Origin: Helicobacter marmotae
GTDB lineage: Bacteria > Campylobacterota > Campylobacteria > Campylobacterales > Helicobacteraceae
Direction: 5' to 3'
Assembly: GCF_003364255.1 (NCBI RefSeq)
Contig: NZ_NXLR01000002.1
Coordinates: forward strand, 124,001-188,000
Length of the DNA: 64,000 nucleotides
Positions 17,888 to 26,803 of the stretch are shown here, piece by piece. Every line of letters starts with the position of its first letter. The first letter of the stretch is position 1. Below the pieces are notes generated by a model. That model did not search any database, was not told where the DNA came from, and saw only the letters and a program-made list of their open reading frames with translations. The position numbers and the translations under genes are program-made.

Positions 17888-18117
17888 GAGAGAAGCTCGC
17901 TTACTCGCCTAACTAGGGCTTCTTGGGTATTAAGATAGGGCAGCTCATCTGCTTTAAAGGCGATATTGAAACTCTCCTCAATACTCATAATAATATCAAT
18001 ATGGGCTAGCGAGCTCCAATTTGGGCAGTTCTGCATACTCACTTGTGTATTTTCATTAACGGGCACTTCAAGTATATTACTTAAAATCGCATAGATTTTT
18101 TGACTTAGCTCTTGCAT
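17884..18117 (-). CDS. Acyl carrier protein, copy 2
   Basis: 77 residues, acidic. The phosphopantetheine site reads PNWSSLAHI, so the usual Asp before the modified Ser (about 36) is Ser here. It is probably the carrier loaded by the FkbH-like enzyme two genes downstream. It follows AAGGAG with 5 bases spacing; its stop overlaps the VOC start. The unusual site may affect which phosphopantetheinyl transferase recognises it. Confidence 0.85.
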   Translation of the reverse strand: MQELSQKIYAILSNILEVPVNENTQVSMQNCPNWSSLAHIDIIMSIEESFNIAFKADELPYLNTQEALVRRVSELLS

Positions 18118-18211
18118 AAAAACTCCTTCATAAAATTTTCTTTATACAAAACTTTGGATGGAGGCAAAAGATAAAGTGCTATAGAATGGAAAATGTGGAA
18201 GATTAAAACTC

Positions 18212-19255
18212 TCATGCTACCCACCTTTTTGGGGGAGCTTTATGGGGTCGATAAGCGGGAATTATAGGGGTATTCTTTACTTTATCCCCCCCCCCCGTTA
18301 AAATATTGTGCTCATAGCCTATAGGGGTAAAGAATCTATCACCGATTCTAAGTTTAGCCTCCGTGATGTACTCACTTATGCTAATGGTTGAATCTTGGGT
18401 TTTTACTATCAAAATAGGCTTATGCCCCTCTCTTTTTTGTATGCCTACAATCACCCCGGGCGTGGCGATATAGCAGGGGGCATTGCTAAGGAAATGAGCT
18501 TTAAAAATACGTACCTTAAAAGTGTCTCCTTGCGTGCATACTTGGGTTAATGCTCCTAAATCTGGGGCATTGAGCGCACGGATAAAGTTAAAGATAAAAC
18601 GTGATGGCTTATCCCAATGTATCCATTCATCTCCAGCTATACGTGCCGGGCAGTAAAATCCTATTTTGTGTATATCTGTTTGTTTGATAGGTTTTGCCTC
18701 TCCTTTATGTAAAAGCATAAGTGCGCTAAAAAGCACTTGGGCACACTCTGTATGTGCTGTGTGTAAAAGCGTGCTGTAGCAATCTTCATCACTTATAGGG
18801 AACTCCCTTTGTAAGATAATATCTCCTGTATCAATGCCGCTATCAATATAATGCACGCTAATGCCAAAGCTCTTTTCATCATTAATAAGCACCCAATTTA
18901 GCACATTGCGTCCGCGATAAAATGGGAGTTTGCCCGCGTGGCAGTTAATGCTTTTAAGGCGGGGCATAGAGATAAGAGGCTCTTTAAAGATTTGATCAAA
19001 GCTCATAGAGACAAAAATATCACATTCAAATGCCGCAATTTGAGATAAAAATGCGGGGGAATTGATGTTTTTTGCTTTAATATAGGGGATATTATACGTT
19101 GTGGCTAGGGTTTTTAGAGTTTCATCTGTGCTATAGAATCTCGGAGTGATAAAAGCAATGTGAAAATCGTTGCAAGAGATGAGTTTTTCAAAGGCATTGT
19201 GTGCCCAGATTCCATCTGCGAAATAGCCTATTTTAAGCGGTTTTAGCTTACGCAC
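18212..19255 (-). CDS. Sugar N-formyltransferase (methionyl-tRNA formyltransferase fold), 1
   Basis: 347 residues as written. Catalytic landmarks are CHAGKLPFYRGRN and HYIDSGIDTGDII (the N...H...D set of the formyltransferase fold, with folate as cofactor). An OB-like C-terminal region follows. In surface-glycan clusters such enzymes formylate 4-amino sugars. The start is GTG 19255 after GAGAGGGGG. Near the 3' end is an 11-G tract: with 11 the protein has the tail DKVKNTPIIPAYRPH to 18212; with 10 it ends GGGIK. The final codons overlap the 3' end of the upstream bifunctional gene's frame only at the start. Confidence 0.85.
   Translation of the reverse strand: MRKLKPLKIGYFADGIWAHNAFEKLISCNDFHIAFITPRFYSTDETLKTLATTYNIPYIKAKNINSPAFLSQIAAFECDIFVSMSFDQIFKEPLISMPRLKSINCHAGKLPFYRGRNVLNWVLINDEKSFGISVHYIDSGIDTGDIILQREFPISDEDCYSTLLHTAHTECAQVLFSALMLLHKGEAKPIKQTDIHKIGFYCPARIAGDEWIHWDKPSRFIFNFIRALNAPDLGALTQVCTQGDTFKVRIFKAHFLSNAPCYIATPGVIVGIQKREGHKPILIVKTQDSTISISEYITEAKLRIGDRFFTPIGYEHNILTGGGDKVKNTPIIPAYRPHKAPPKRWVA
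18286..18296. repeat. C11 tract near the 3' end of formyltransferase 1
   Basis: Coding strand AATATTTTAAC, eleven G, ATAAAGTAAAG. The same flanks occur at 21368-21378 in an unrelated gene. Confidence 0.9.
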
Positions 19256-21246
19256 ATTTGCCCCCTCTCTTGAGATAGGGGGAATATAAGGGATTGCTTA
19301 TTATAGCGCGTGGAGCTATAATAAGGATATGTCCTGCCCCCCCCCCCTGTAGGCTTTAAGGCGGGTTTCAAGCTAGATTCTAATGCGTGGTTAGATGTTT
19401 GTTTCAAGGCAACTTCATTTGCCCTATAGGAGAGGAAGAGTGATGAATGTTGTGCGCTTGCTTTAAGCTGGTTATAAATAGGATGATTATAAATATACCC
19501 CCCGATATAAAAGGGCTTTAAAGCAGTGGCAAATTGCTTTTTAAATAAAAATAGTGAATCCTCCGGACTAGCGCTTCTCCCACCTCCTAAGATACAATAG
19601 CTTAATCCCTTTGCTTTAGCGATTTCAAAAAATGCTTCAAAAAGCGCACCCATGGCATTTAAATTACCTTGCAAGCTCTGCCTCGCATTAGCACCTAGAT
19701 GATAATATCCACAAAGACTATCAAATAAAAATATCCCCATAGCGACAATTTGACCTTTGTATCGTGCTTCAAGCATAAGAGTTTGTGGGAGTTGAAGGAG
19801 TGCCTCAAAATATGAGGGTTTGAAAAAGTAAAACGCACTTGCCTTATTGCGCTCCATAGTGGAGGTATAGAGTGTCATAAAGGCGTTGAGATTCTTGCTT
19901 GGGGCGATTAGTAGGCTTGAGCTGGCTTTACTTAGCTTGGTTTTTAAGCGCGGGGAGTAATGCCTTAGGCGTTGGTTTGAATCTGTGCTTACAATGACAA
20001 TATCTCGCTCTTTTTTAAAGAAATCAAGCAGTGGAGCAAAATAGCGAGTGAATGGAGCAAATGGGTGAAAGCGGATAAATTCTGCAATAATGCCTAAATC
20101 TCTTGCTTTTTTGGCTTGTGCTTTTAGGGCAAGGTGGAGGAAAGCTTGGTGGTTTGAATTACTCATATAGCCCGCATAGCCATAAGGAGAGCTCATATCA
20201 TAGTAGCCGCTATTAGCGATAGGCTCGATTATAGCGGTATTTGTAAAGCACTTTTTATCTTGGGTGAAAGTAAAGTCAAAAGTCGCTCTATTTGATAGGG
20301 CTTTACTATAGTCTTGAGTGCTAAAAATAGGCTTAGTAATAGGCTCAAAGCGAATATTTTGCTTAGAAAAGTCTGCTAAATGCTTAATATTCTCCTTGCT
20401 TGTTAGCTCTAAAAACCCTTCCTTGCGTTTGCAAAGTATGTGATTATCATAATGCAAGAGTATGTCATTAATGCTGCGATCTTTGAAGATTCTATCTAAA
20501 AACTTATTGTGAATAAGTTTGGCATCTATGAATGATATAGTCTTATCCCCCGCAAGATACGCGCCTTTATCGATTCTAGCAAATGCCTTGATTGTTGAGA
20601 TGAGCTCTTGTGTGCTTTGAGTGGCAAAATCAAGGGCTAAATCTTGGGCTTTGCGGGTGAAATATGCAATATAGGGCTTAGATTCTATCCTTAGCGAATC
20701 TGCTATTTTAAAATCCCGCTTTAAGGCAAGCTTAAAGGCTTCCCTCTCGGCTAAAAAGCACATTTGATAGAGGAGGGCTAAGGGTGTGCTGCTATCATTA
20801 TACACAGGCACTTGTGAGATAATCTCACCCGAATCAATTTTATCAGTCATAATGTGGCAAGTAGCTCCGCTTGGCTGATTATAGAGGATAGCGCCATTTA
20901 TGGGGTGAGCACCTTTGAGATTGGGTAAAAGTGAGGGGTGGCAATTAATAAAAAGTGCATTGGGGTGGAGCTTTTTAAGTGCTGATATAGGCAGGATATA
21001 GGGGCAGCCATTACTTAGGAGCACATCAAATTGAAGTGAAGTAATCAACTCTAGCAATTCTTGCTTGTTTGAAAACTCAAAATAATGCAATTTTTGAGCA
21101 TAGCTAAGTTCATTTTGCAAGGAGTTTGCGGCATAGGTATTAGCTTGAAGGCATATCGTGAGATTGGGGCAGGATTGGAGCATTTCATGGAGCACTTCAA
21201 GGCGATTACCCACAAAAAGGAAGTGTTTATTATGGGCGCTTAGCAT
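19243..21246 (-). CDS. Bifunctional formyltransferase plus FemAB/GNAT-like acyltransferase
   Basis: 667 residues. Residues 1 to about 230 are a formyltransferase (INCHPSLLPNLKGAHP, DKIDSGEIISQ). Residues about 320-620 resemble the FemAB/GNAT-6 acyltransferase group (SSPYGYAGYMSN, FIRFHPFAPF, ERNKASAFYFF, AMGIFLFDS, ILGGGRSASPEDSLFLFKK). Members transfer aminoacyl or acyl groups to amino groups of sugars or peptides. The fusion suggests two acylations on one sugar. ATG 21246 overlaps the stop of the NeuD-like gene as TAATG. An 11-G tract near residue 633 lets the protein run to the next start; 10 or 12 would end it early. Confidence 0.8.
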   Translation of the reverse strand: MLSAHNKHFLFVGNRLEVLHEMLQSCPNLTICLQANTYAANSLQNELSYAQKLHYFEFSNKQELLELITSLQFDVLLSNGCPYILPISALKKLHPNALFINCHPSLLPNLKGAHPINGAILYNQPSGATCHIMTDKIDSGEIISQVPVYNDSSTPLALLYQMCFLAEREAFKLALKRDFKIADSLRIESKPYIAYFTRKAQDLALDFATQSTQELISTIKAFARIDKGAYLAGDKTISFIDAKLIHNKFLDRIFKDRSINDILLHYDNHILCKRKEGFLELTSKENIKHLADFSKQNIRFEPITKPIFSTQDYSKALSNRATFDFTFTQDKKCFTNTAIIEPIANSGYYDMSSPYGYAGYMSNSNHQAFLHLALKAQAKKARDLGIIAEFIRFHPFAPFTRYFAPLLDFFKKERDIVIVSTDSNQRLRHYSPRLKTKLSKASSSLLIAPSKNLNAFMTLYTSTMERNKASAFYFFKPSYFEALLQLPQTLMLEARYKGQIVAMGIFLFDSLCGYYHLGANARQSLQGNLNAMGALFEAFFEIAKAKGLSYCILGGGRSASPEDSLFLFKKQFATALKPFYIGGYIYNHPIYNQLKASAQHSSLFLSYRANEVALKQTSNHALESSLKPALKPTGGGGRTYPYYSSTRYNKQSLIFPLSQERGQMCVS
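19337..19347. repeat. C11 tract near the 3' end of the bifunctional gene
   Basis: Coding strand AAGCCTACA, eleven G, CAGGACATATCC. Eleven lets the frame reach the downstream formyltransferase start; ten or twelve give other short tails. Confidence 0.9.
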
Positions 21247-22010
21247 TATCTCATCCTACTAGGGATTGGAGTTTGCAAAAGATGGGCGGGGTTATACAAC
21301 CTTGCTAGGGATATATAAAATCTAAAAAGGGCTATGGCATAAAGGTAAAGTAAAACCTTTACTTTATCCCCCCCCCCCGTTAAAATATCATCTTTTTGCT
21401 TTTGGGAGAAGTTCTGCTCTAAATGCGATTCTAAAGGATTGTGATAGATAAGGGAATTTGGCGGAATGTGCGTATTATGGGCTAAAATCATATTACTCCC
21501 CATAAAGCTCCCTCTGCCGATAAAGCAATGCCCATTAATAACACTCCCAGTAGATAAATGGCAGAAATCCTCTACTTGGCAGTCATGCTCCACTAAGGCT
21601 TTGGAATTAATAATACAAGCCTTGCCAATTTTTGCATTCGCATTAATGAGTGCATGGTGCATAATGATACTCCCCTCTTGGATAATCGCACTCTTTGCGA
21701 CATAAGCAAGAGGCGAGATAATAGAGGGAAGATGATAGCCAATTGCTTTAAGATTTTGGTAAATATGGGCACGAATGGAGGGGGACTTTATCTGCCCTAT
21801 GGCGATGAAAGCGTGTTTGATATGTAAAAAAAGCTCTTCTAAAAGCTCGTCTCCGCCAAGTATAGGGTAGCCTAAGGTTTCTTTTTGCCCCTTTTGGAGG
21901 GCTAGGCTATCTAGGATTCCATATATTTGGTAGACATTTTCTTGCTCAATAACATCAATGCACGCCTTTGCATGCCCGCCTCCGCCAATAAGTACTAAAA
22001 GTGGCTTCAT
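21246..22010 (-). CDS. NeuD/PglD-like sugar acyltransferase
   Basis: 254 residues as written. The N-terminal PglD_N-type nucleotide-sugar-binding motif LVLIGGGGHAKACIDVI is followed by a left-handed beta-helix (IIMHHALINANAKIGKACII, STGSVINGHC). In legionaminic or bacillosamine pathways such enzymes (LegH, PglD) acetylate the 4-amino group of the UDP-sugar made by the aminotransferase, which is the gene just upstream (ATGA overlap). An 11-G tract near residue 211 gives a 44-residue tail ending in TAATG overlap with the next gene; with 10 G the protein ends GGGIK, the more usual family length. Confidence 0.85.
   Translation of the reverse strand: MKPLLVLIGGGGHAKACIDVIEQENVYQIYGILDSLALQKGQKETLGYPILGGDELLEELFLHIKHAFIAIGQIKSPSIRAHIYQNLKAIGYHLPSIISPLAYVAKSAIIQEGSIIMHHALINANAKIGKACIINSKALVEHDCQVEDFCHLSTGSVINGHCFIGRGSFMGSNMILAHNTHIPPNSLIYHNPLESHLEQNFSQKQKDDILTGGGDKVKVLLYLYAIALFRFYISLARLYNPAHLLQTPIPSRMR
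21368..21378. repeat. C11 tract near the 3' end of the NeuD-like gene
   Basis: Coding strand GATGATATTTTAAC, eleven G, ATAAAGTAAAG. The adjoining GTTAAAATATCATCTTTTTG on the plus strand recurs, slightly changed, beside the tract at 52704-52713. Confidence 0.9.
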
Positions 22011-23182
22011 GGAGTGCTTCTCACTCGCGCACTACTAGGGAGATTCACAATGCATTCTTGCAGGGCTAGGGCATTACATAACTCATCGCTTTGGCAAGAT
22101 TTGTACATATTGCATTGGTTATTAAGCTTCCAAATAGGGCGCGTCATAATGCCCGCTGCATTACTCATCTCTAAGAATCTATCCCTTAAGGCTTTTGTTG
22201 GAAGTTTTATTGCATTAAGCCAGAAGTTTGGCTCTGTGTGGGCTCTAGCGGAGATAAATTCAATATCTTCAAAGTTTGCAAAAAATGCTTCATAGCTTTT
22301 TGCAAGGGATTGTTTATCAGCAAGAAATGTAGGTAATTGCTCAATTTGTGCTACGCACAGGGCGGCATTGAGGTTAGGCAAGCGGTAATTAAATCCTAGC
22401 TCATCATGCTCATATTCATAAGGGTGAGGGATTTTAGCAGTGGTGGTGAGGTGCTTTAATCTCTTTGCTAAGGCTTCATCTTGCGTGAGGATAGCCCCTC
22501 CACCTCCGCAAGTGATGGTTTTATTCCCATTAAAGCTTAGAATCCCGCATATTCCAATGGTGCCTGTGTGTTTTCTTGTAGTTGAGGTAATGAAGCTCCC
22601 TAGCGATTCTGCTGCATCTTCGATAAGTAAAATCCCCCATTCATCGCATATTTGCTTGATTTCTTCTATCCTTGCTGGATGACCAAAAGTGTGCATAGGC
22701 ACGCAAGCTTTGAGAATCTTGCCACTTTGTTTATTAATCGTGTGGTTTTGGCATTTTTTGCCATATGTTTGCAAAAATTTTTGCAAGGCTCTAGGTGAGA
22801 GGCTAAGGGTATCCAAATCCACATCAATATACACAGGGCTAGCGCCTGTATAGGCTATGGCATTACTTGTGGCAATAAAGCTTAAAGGCTGGGTTAGCAC
22901 TTCACATTGTGCATTGATATTAAGGGCATGGAGCGTGGCATGCAAAGCACAAGTGCCATTGGTGGTCGCTATGGCATATTTAATGTGGCAAAATTTCGCA
23001 ATTTCTGCCTCAAAAATATTGACAAACTCCCCCACACTGGAGACAAAACCACTATCAATACATTGATTTAAATATGCCTTTTCATTTCCTATAAATCTTG
23101 GCTCATGAAGCGGGATAAACCCCTCTGGCGTGGAATATTGCTCCCGAATAAATTGAAAAATTTCTTCAAAGTTGTTTTGCAT
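22007..23182 (-). CDS. legC: LegC-type PLP-dependent sugar aminotransferase
   Basis: 391 residues, DegT/DnrJ/EryC1 fold. The N-terminal words YSTPEGFIPLHEPRFIGNEK and CIDSGFVSSVGEFV match LegC as I remember it; AITTNGTCALHATL binds the cofactor phosphate, LLIEDAAESLG carries the PLP-contacting Asp, and SFNGNKTITCGGGGA holds the Schiff-base Lys. It converts a UDP-4-keto-6-deoxy-HexNAc to the 4-amino sugar. The start ATG 23182 follows AAAGGGATT. It is the first gene of the minus-strand cluster here; the dehydratase (LegB) and CMP-transferase (LegF) are not in the window. Confidence 0.88.
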   Translation of the reverse strand: MQNNFEEIFQFIREQYSTPEGFIPLHEPRFIGNEKAYLNQCIDSGFVSSVGEFVNIFEAEIAKFCHIKYAIATTNGTCALHATLHALNINAQCEVLTQPLSFIATSNAIAYTGASPVYIDVDLDTLSLSPRALQKFLQTYGKKCQNHTINKQSGKILKACVPMHTFGHPARIEEIKQICDEWGILLIEDAAESLGSFITSTTRKHTGTIGICGILSFNGNKTITCGGGGAILTQDEALAKRLKHLTTTAKIPHPYEYEHDELGFNYRLPNLNAALCVAQIEQLPTFLADKQSLAKSYEAFFANFEDIEFISARAHTEPNFWLNAIKLPTKALRDRFLEMSNAAGIMTRPIWKLNNQCNMYKSCQSDELCNALALQECIVNLPSSARVRSTP

Positions 23183-23652
23183 AGAATCCCTTTGTGAGTG
23201 AAGCTTATACCCCGCATTGTAACAAAAAAGATTAAGTCTAAAATGTAATGCTTGCTAAAAGCTCATATAATAGCCTCCTCGCGGGGGTAGCTAAGTTTGT
23301 CGCCTCTAGCGGGCGGGCGTGGTGACTACCGAAGAATCTTTGTAAAATCCACTAACGACTCTGCCCCTTTTTCTCATGTCTTAGGGCTTGTAAAGAGGTG
23401 AAGAATCTCTTCTCGATTCTCTAGTAGATGAGAGAGATTCTTCGTGCTCAAAGCCCCGCAAGAGGGATAATGAGGGGTAGAGTCATTAGTGGATTTGAAG
23501 GAGATTCTGCCCTATATACTTCAAAATAAGCATTCAAGCAAAGATTTTAAACCTCTAAGGGGTTAGGGCATATAAAAGGCTTGCAAGGCATATTAGCTGA
23601 TTTGTGCTTCTCTTATGCTAGCATAGTGGCATTTAAAGGCGAGGTAAGGGCT
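23183..23652. repeat. Divergent gap between legC and obg with dispersed repeats
   Basis: Promoters for both directions should lie here, but none stands out. Repeat copies fill about 23275-23520 (TAGCTAAGTTTGTCGCCTCT, CGAAGAATCTTTGTAAAATC, GAGAGATTCTTCGTGCTC). The obg frame is open from 23581 but the family start is at 23653. Confidence 0.7.
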
Positions 23653-24684
23653 GTGTTTGTTGATAGTGTAGATATTTTTATCGCTTCAGGTAAGGGCGGA
23701 GCTGGGGCTGTGAGCTTCCGTAGGGAAAAGTTTGTGATACAAGGGGGACCTGATGGGGGTGATGGAGGGAATGGCGGAGATGTGTATGTGGAGGTAGATA
23801 ATAATACCGATACACTCTCCAAATTTCGCGGAGCGCGGCATTATAAGGCAAAAAATGGGCAGCCCGGTGGGGCGAAGAATTGTAAGGGTAAGAGTGGAGC
23901 GGATATAGTGATTAAAGTCCCCCTTGGCACGCAAATACGCGACTTTGAGACAAAAGAGCTTATTATTGATATGGATAGCTATCCTCAAGTGGTATGCTTG
24001 CTTAAAGGAGGCAAGGGAGGCTTGGGCAATGTGCATTTTAAAAATGCGACCAATCAAGCCCCTACTTATGCACAAAAGGGCTTAGAGGGAGCACAAAGGC
24101 ATGTGATTTTAGAATTAAAGCTTATTGCTGATGTGGGTTTAGTAGGATTTCCCAATGTAGGGAAATCTACGCTTATTTCAAGGCTCTCAAACGCAAAGCC
24201 TGAAATTGCAAATTATGAATTTACCACTCTCACGCCTAAGCTAGGGATAGTAGAGATTGATGATTATAATAGCTTTGTTATGGCTGATATTCCGGGTATC
24301 ATTCAGGGCGCAAGCGAGGGTAGGGGCTTGGGCTTGGAGTTTTTAAAGCATATTGAGCGAACTTCTTTTTTGCTTTTTGTGCTTGATCCTTTAAGGGAGC
24401 AGAGCTTGAGGGAGCAATTTGAGATTTTGCATAAAGAATTGGGTGAGTTCTCATCTTTGTTAGTGCAGCGACCCTTTGGGGTGATGATTTCAAAAAGTGA
24501 TATGAAGCATTTTGGGGCAGAGTTTGAAGGAGAGTTTAAGAGATTAAGCGATGAATTAAGCGCATATATGGGCACACTACATAATGCACCTTGCTTTATT
24601 TTAGAAGTTTCGCCTTTAGAGGGAGTGGGGCTAAAGGAGCTCAAAATGCAGCTTTTTACCGCCTTAAAGGCTATGAGGGCTTAA
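23653..24684 (+). CDS. obg: GTPase Obg (CgtA)
   Basis: 343 residues. Ribosome-associated GTPase. The N-terminal glycine-rich Obg domain begins [20 protein letters not shown]; the G domain has G1 [10 protein letters not shown], switch II DIPGI and G4 SKSD. The GTG at 23653 matches the usual start [10 protein letters not shown] and follows GAGGTAAGG; the frame upstream is not part of the family. The stop is 4 bases before the rnhB start, so the two are probably coupled. Confidence 0.96.
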   Translation: MFVDSVDIFIASGKGGAGAVSFRREKFVIQGGPDGGDGGNGGDVYVEVDNNTDTLSKFRGARHYKAKNGQPGGAKNCKGKSGADIVIKVPLGTQIRDFETKELIIDMDSYPQVVCLLKGGKGGLGNVHFKNATNQAPTYAQKGLEGAQRHVILELKLIADVGLVGFPNVGKSTLISRLSNAKPEIANYEFTTLTPKLGIVEIDDYNSFVMADIPGIIQGASEGRGLGLEFLKHIERTSFLLFVLDPLREQSLREQFEILHKELGEFSSLLVQRPFGVMISKSDMKHFGAEFEGEFKRLSDELSAYMGTLHNAPCFILEVSPLEGVGLKELKMQLFTALKAMRA

Positions 24685-24688
24685 TTTG

Positions 24689-25300
24689 ATGTGGCAAGCG
24701 GGGATTGATGAAGCAGGGAGGGGCTGCTTATGTGGAGGGCTTTTTGTCGCTGGGGTGATAGGAGAGGAGCATACTATAAGCAACTTTAGGGCAAAGGATA
24801 GCAAAGTCCTCTCCCCAAAGCGGCGCGAGAGTATTTATCAAGCTATGCTAGAGGCATATCATAGGGGTGAAATAGGACTATATGTGGTTGAAATTAGCTC
24901 AGTAGATATAGATAGGCATTCTTTAAGCTGGGCTATGAGGCAGGGCATACAAGGAGTGCTAGATGCTATAAGTGCTTATGTAGCGATGGCTCAAATTGCG
25001 CAAAAGCTCAGCATTTTTATCGATGGTAATACGACTTTTGGCGCGGAGCTTTCTCAAAATGCGCTTTCATTAGGCTTGAGTATGCAGACGCTTATTAAGG
25101 GTGATTCCCTCATGGAGGTGATTTCATGTGCGTCAGTGGCAGCAAAGGTTTGCAAAGATAGGCAAATGCAAGCATTAGATAAGCTCTACCCTCAATATAA
25201 ACTTGCCAAAAATAAGGGCTATGGGACTTTAGAGCATAGGCGGAGTATAGCACAATATGGGCTTTGCCCCCATCATCGTAGGAGTTTTAAGTGTTGTTAG
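24689..25300 (+). CDS. rnhB: Ribonuclease HII
   Basis: 203 residues. Removes RNA from RNA-DNA hybrids and single ribonucleotides. Motifs: the metal-binding GIDEAGRG at the N-terminus, FIDGNTTF and SCASVAAKVCKDRQMQ. The ATG at 24689 follows obg closely; a TTG at 24686 is also in frame. Confidence 0.96.
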   Translation: MWQAGIDEAGRGCLCGGLFVAGVIGEEHTISNFRAKDSKVLSPKRRESIYQAMLEAYHRGEIGLYVVEISSVDIDRHSLSWAMRQGIQGVLDAISAYVAMAQIAQKLSIFIDGNTTFGAELSQNALSLGLSMQTLIKGDSLMEVISCASVAAKVCKDRQMQALDKLYPQYKLAKNKGYGTLEHRRSIAQYGLCPHHRRSFKCC

Positions 25301-25923
25301 TTTGTTAGGCATTCAGTCTTGTTGCCTTCTTTTTTAGAGAATTTGAGGGGAATATCGCAGACTCTTGCTTATCCCTCACATTCTCTAAAAGTTACACAAG
25401 CACTCAAGCGATTCTTGGAACGCGAGGGAGAAAATTTAAGAGCACAAGGGCAAGGGGAAACTAGAGAATCCGACCACGCTTCTCACCCCTTATGGGCGGG
25501 CGTGATGGCGACCGAAGAATCTCTCTTGGCGACTAGTGATTCCCTTAGAGATTCTTCGCTTGATTCTCAAGCTCAGAATGACAAACGAACTACCTTTTGT
25601 AGGAGAAATCCAAACCACCCAAAAAGGTAAAAAAGTCAAAAGCAGTGCCCCCCCGCAAGGTGCTTTCAGGCGGTTTATAAAAATTCACTTTTTGCAAACC
25701 AAGACATTAAATCAATGATAAAAACACTAAAGATACTACTTAACATTTTTGCTTATTGCACCCTTTCAAGCTGATAGATTTTACCTCTCATAAGAAGTAT
25801 TTTCACATTTTAGCTTCTGCAAGCAAGGCAGAATGTTTTACTTGAATTTAAAGGAAAAAACGATACAAATAGTGTGTTTATATTGCGTGAGAATATCTAA
25901 GAATAAGCTTGTGGAGGGATTGT
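25301..25923. repeat. Gap rnhB-hemerythrin with both repeat families
   Basis: About 25440-25600 holds dispersed repeat copies (CGACCGAAGAATCTCTCTTG, AGAGATTCTTCGCTTGATTC). 25611-25717 is the second copy of repeat family 2, ending CAAGACATTAAATCAATGA. A TTG-started frame at 25319-25630 begins with LPSFLENLRGISQTLAYPSH and then reads into repeat; its first 45 codons could be the remnant of a small gene but I cannot identify it. Confidence 0.65.
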
Positions 25924-26481
25924 ATGCTGCCAGATTGGAGCGATGAATATAGCGTTCATCACGAGGTGATTGATGAACAGCATAAAACTTTATTTGAGCT
26001 TGCTCATAAGGCATATAAAATTGCGAGCAATCGCTCTAGCCCGGTTGAGATTAAGGAGATTATCACGCAGTTTTTTCACTATATGAAGACACATTTTAAA
26101 GATGAAGAGCAATATATGCAGAGCATAGGGTATCCGCAATTAGAGGAGCATAGGAGGCTACATCGGGCTATTGTGGCAGAAATGGCAGATGCGATAAAAA
26201 ACATTCATTCCATAAATGTGCTTAAAGAAATGCTTTTAACGATTACAAAAGATTGGCTTTTAAGCCATATTTTGCAAGAAGATATGAAAATCGAGCAATA
26301 CCGCAAGGAGCAGTTTGAGCGACAGGCTACATGTGAGGTGAAGTATTATTACTACACTTGTGCATGCCCGGGTAAAGAGCATAAATTGAGAGAATCTGTG
26401 CATTTGTTTGTGCAAAATTCTTCAAATCCAGTCCAATGCAAACGATGTCATCAAAAAATCCAATTTAAGGTGCAAGAATAG
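25924..26481 (+). CDS. Bacteriohemerythrin with C-terminal Cys-rich segment
   Basis: 185 residues. Oxygen-carrying or oxygen-sensing di-iron four-helix protein: VIDEQHKTLF, HYMKTHFKDEEQYM, LEEHRRLHRAIV and SHILQEDMKIEQY supply the His/Glu/Asp ligands. After about residue 135 there is an extra segment with CACPGKEH and CKRCHQK, four cysteines spaced like a zinc ribbon. ATG 25924 follows GGAGGG at good distance. Such proteins help microaerophiles handle oxygen and protect iron-sulfur enzymes. Confidence 0.9.
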   Translation: MLPDWSDEYSVHHEVIDEQHKTLFELAHKAYKIASNRSSPVEIKEIITQFFHYMKTHFKDEEQYMQSIGYPQLEEHRRLHRAIVAEMADAIKNIHSINVLKEMLLTITKDWLLSHILQEDMKIEQYRKEQFERQATCEVKYYYYTCACPGKEHKLRESVHLFVQNSSNPVQCKRCHQKIQFKVQE

Positions 26482-26803
26482 TTTTAGCCATATTCGGGCA
26501 GTAAATATCCCTAAGGGGTTTGCTTATCATTTCGTGTTTTGTTATTTTTAAGGAAAGGGTAGCGGGAGTTGTTATCTCTTTGCTTTTGTAAGAAAGTGAA
26601 GAAGGTCTAATAAAACCGCTAGCAAATCCCGCAAAAGCCAACGCAAGACTAACTTTATTGCTATGATTCAAAAATACAATCAAATATACCAGCCCACATA
26701 CTAAATATAGAAGCAAGATAGCTTTAATAACTTTTATATCCAAAGCACCAAAGAAGCAAAAGTCCCTAGAAACTATGATATTGCACTCTTTGGGGTGAAA
26801 CAT
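26465..26803 (-). CDS. Small membrane protein, uncertain
   Basis: 112 codons with one or two hydrophobic segments (IKAILLLYLVCGLVYLIVFL, then ALAFAGFASGF). There is no recognised domain and no strong ribosome site; its start abuts dispersed repeat sequence (AACATCTCTGTTGGAATT). The 3' end overlaps the hemerythrin 3' end by 17 bases. Plausible composition but could be a chance frame. The following 26804-26989 holds a decayed repeat copy and nothing else seen. Confidence 0.35.
   Translation of the reverse strand: MFHPKECNIIVSRDFCFFGALDIKVIKAILLLYLVCGLVYLIVFLNHSNKVSLALAFAGFASGFIRPSSLSYKSKEITTPATLSLKITKHEMISKPLRDIYCPNMAKTILAP

Noticed and set aside
18100-18215. 36-codon frame MRVLIFHIFHSIAL after formyltransferase 1
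   Set aside because: ATGA overlap is suggestive but it has no ribosome site and runs into the ACP start; probably chance.
25319-25630. Possible small gene after rnhB
   Set aside because: First 45 codons look protein-like but the rest is repeat; TTG start without ribosome site. Noted under the gap entry only.
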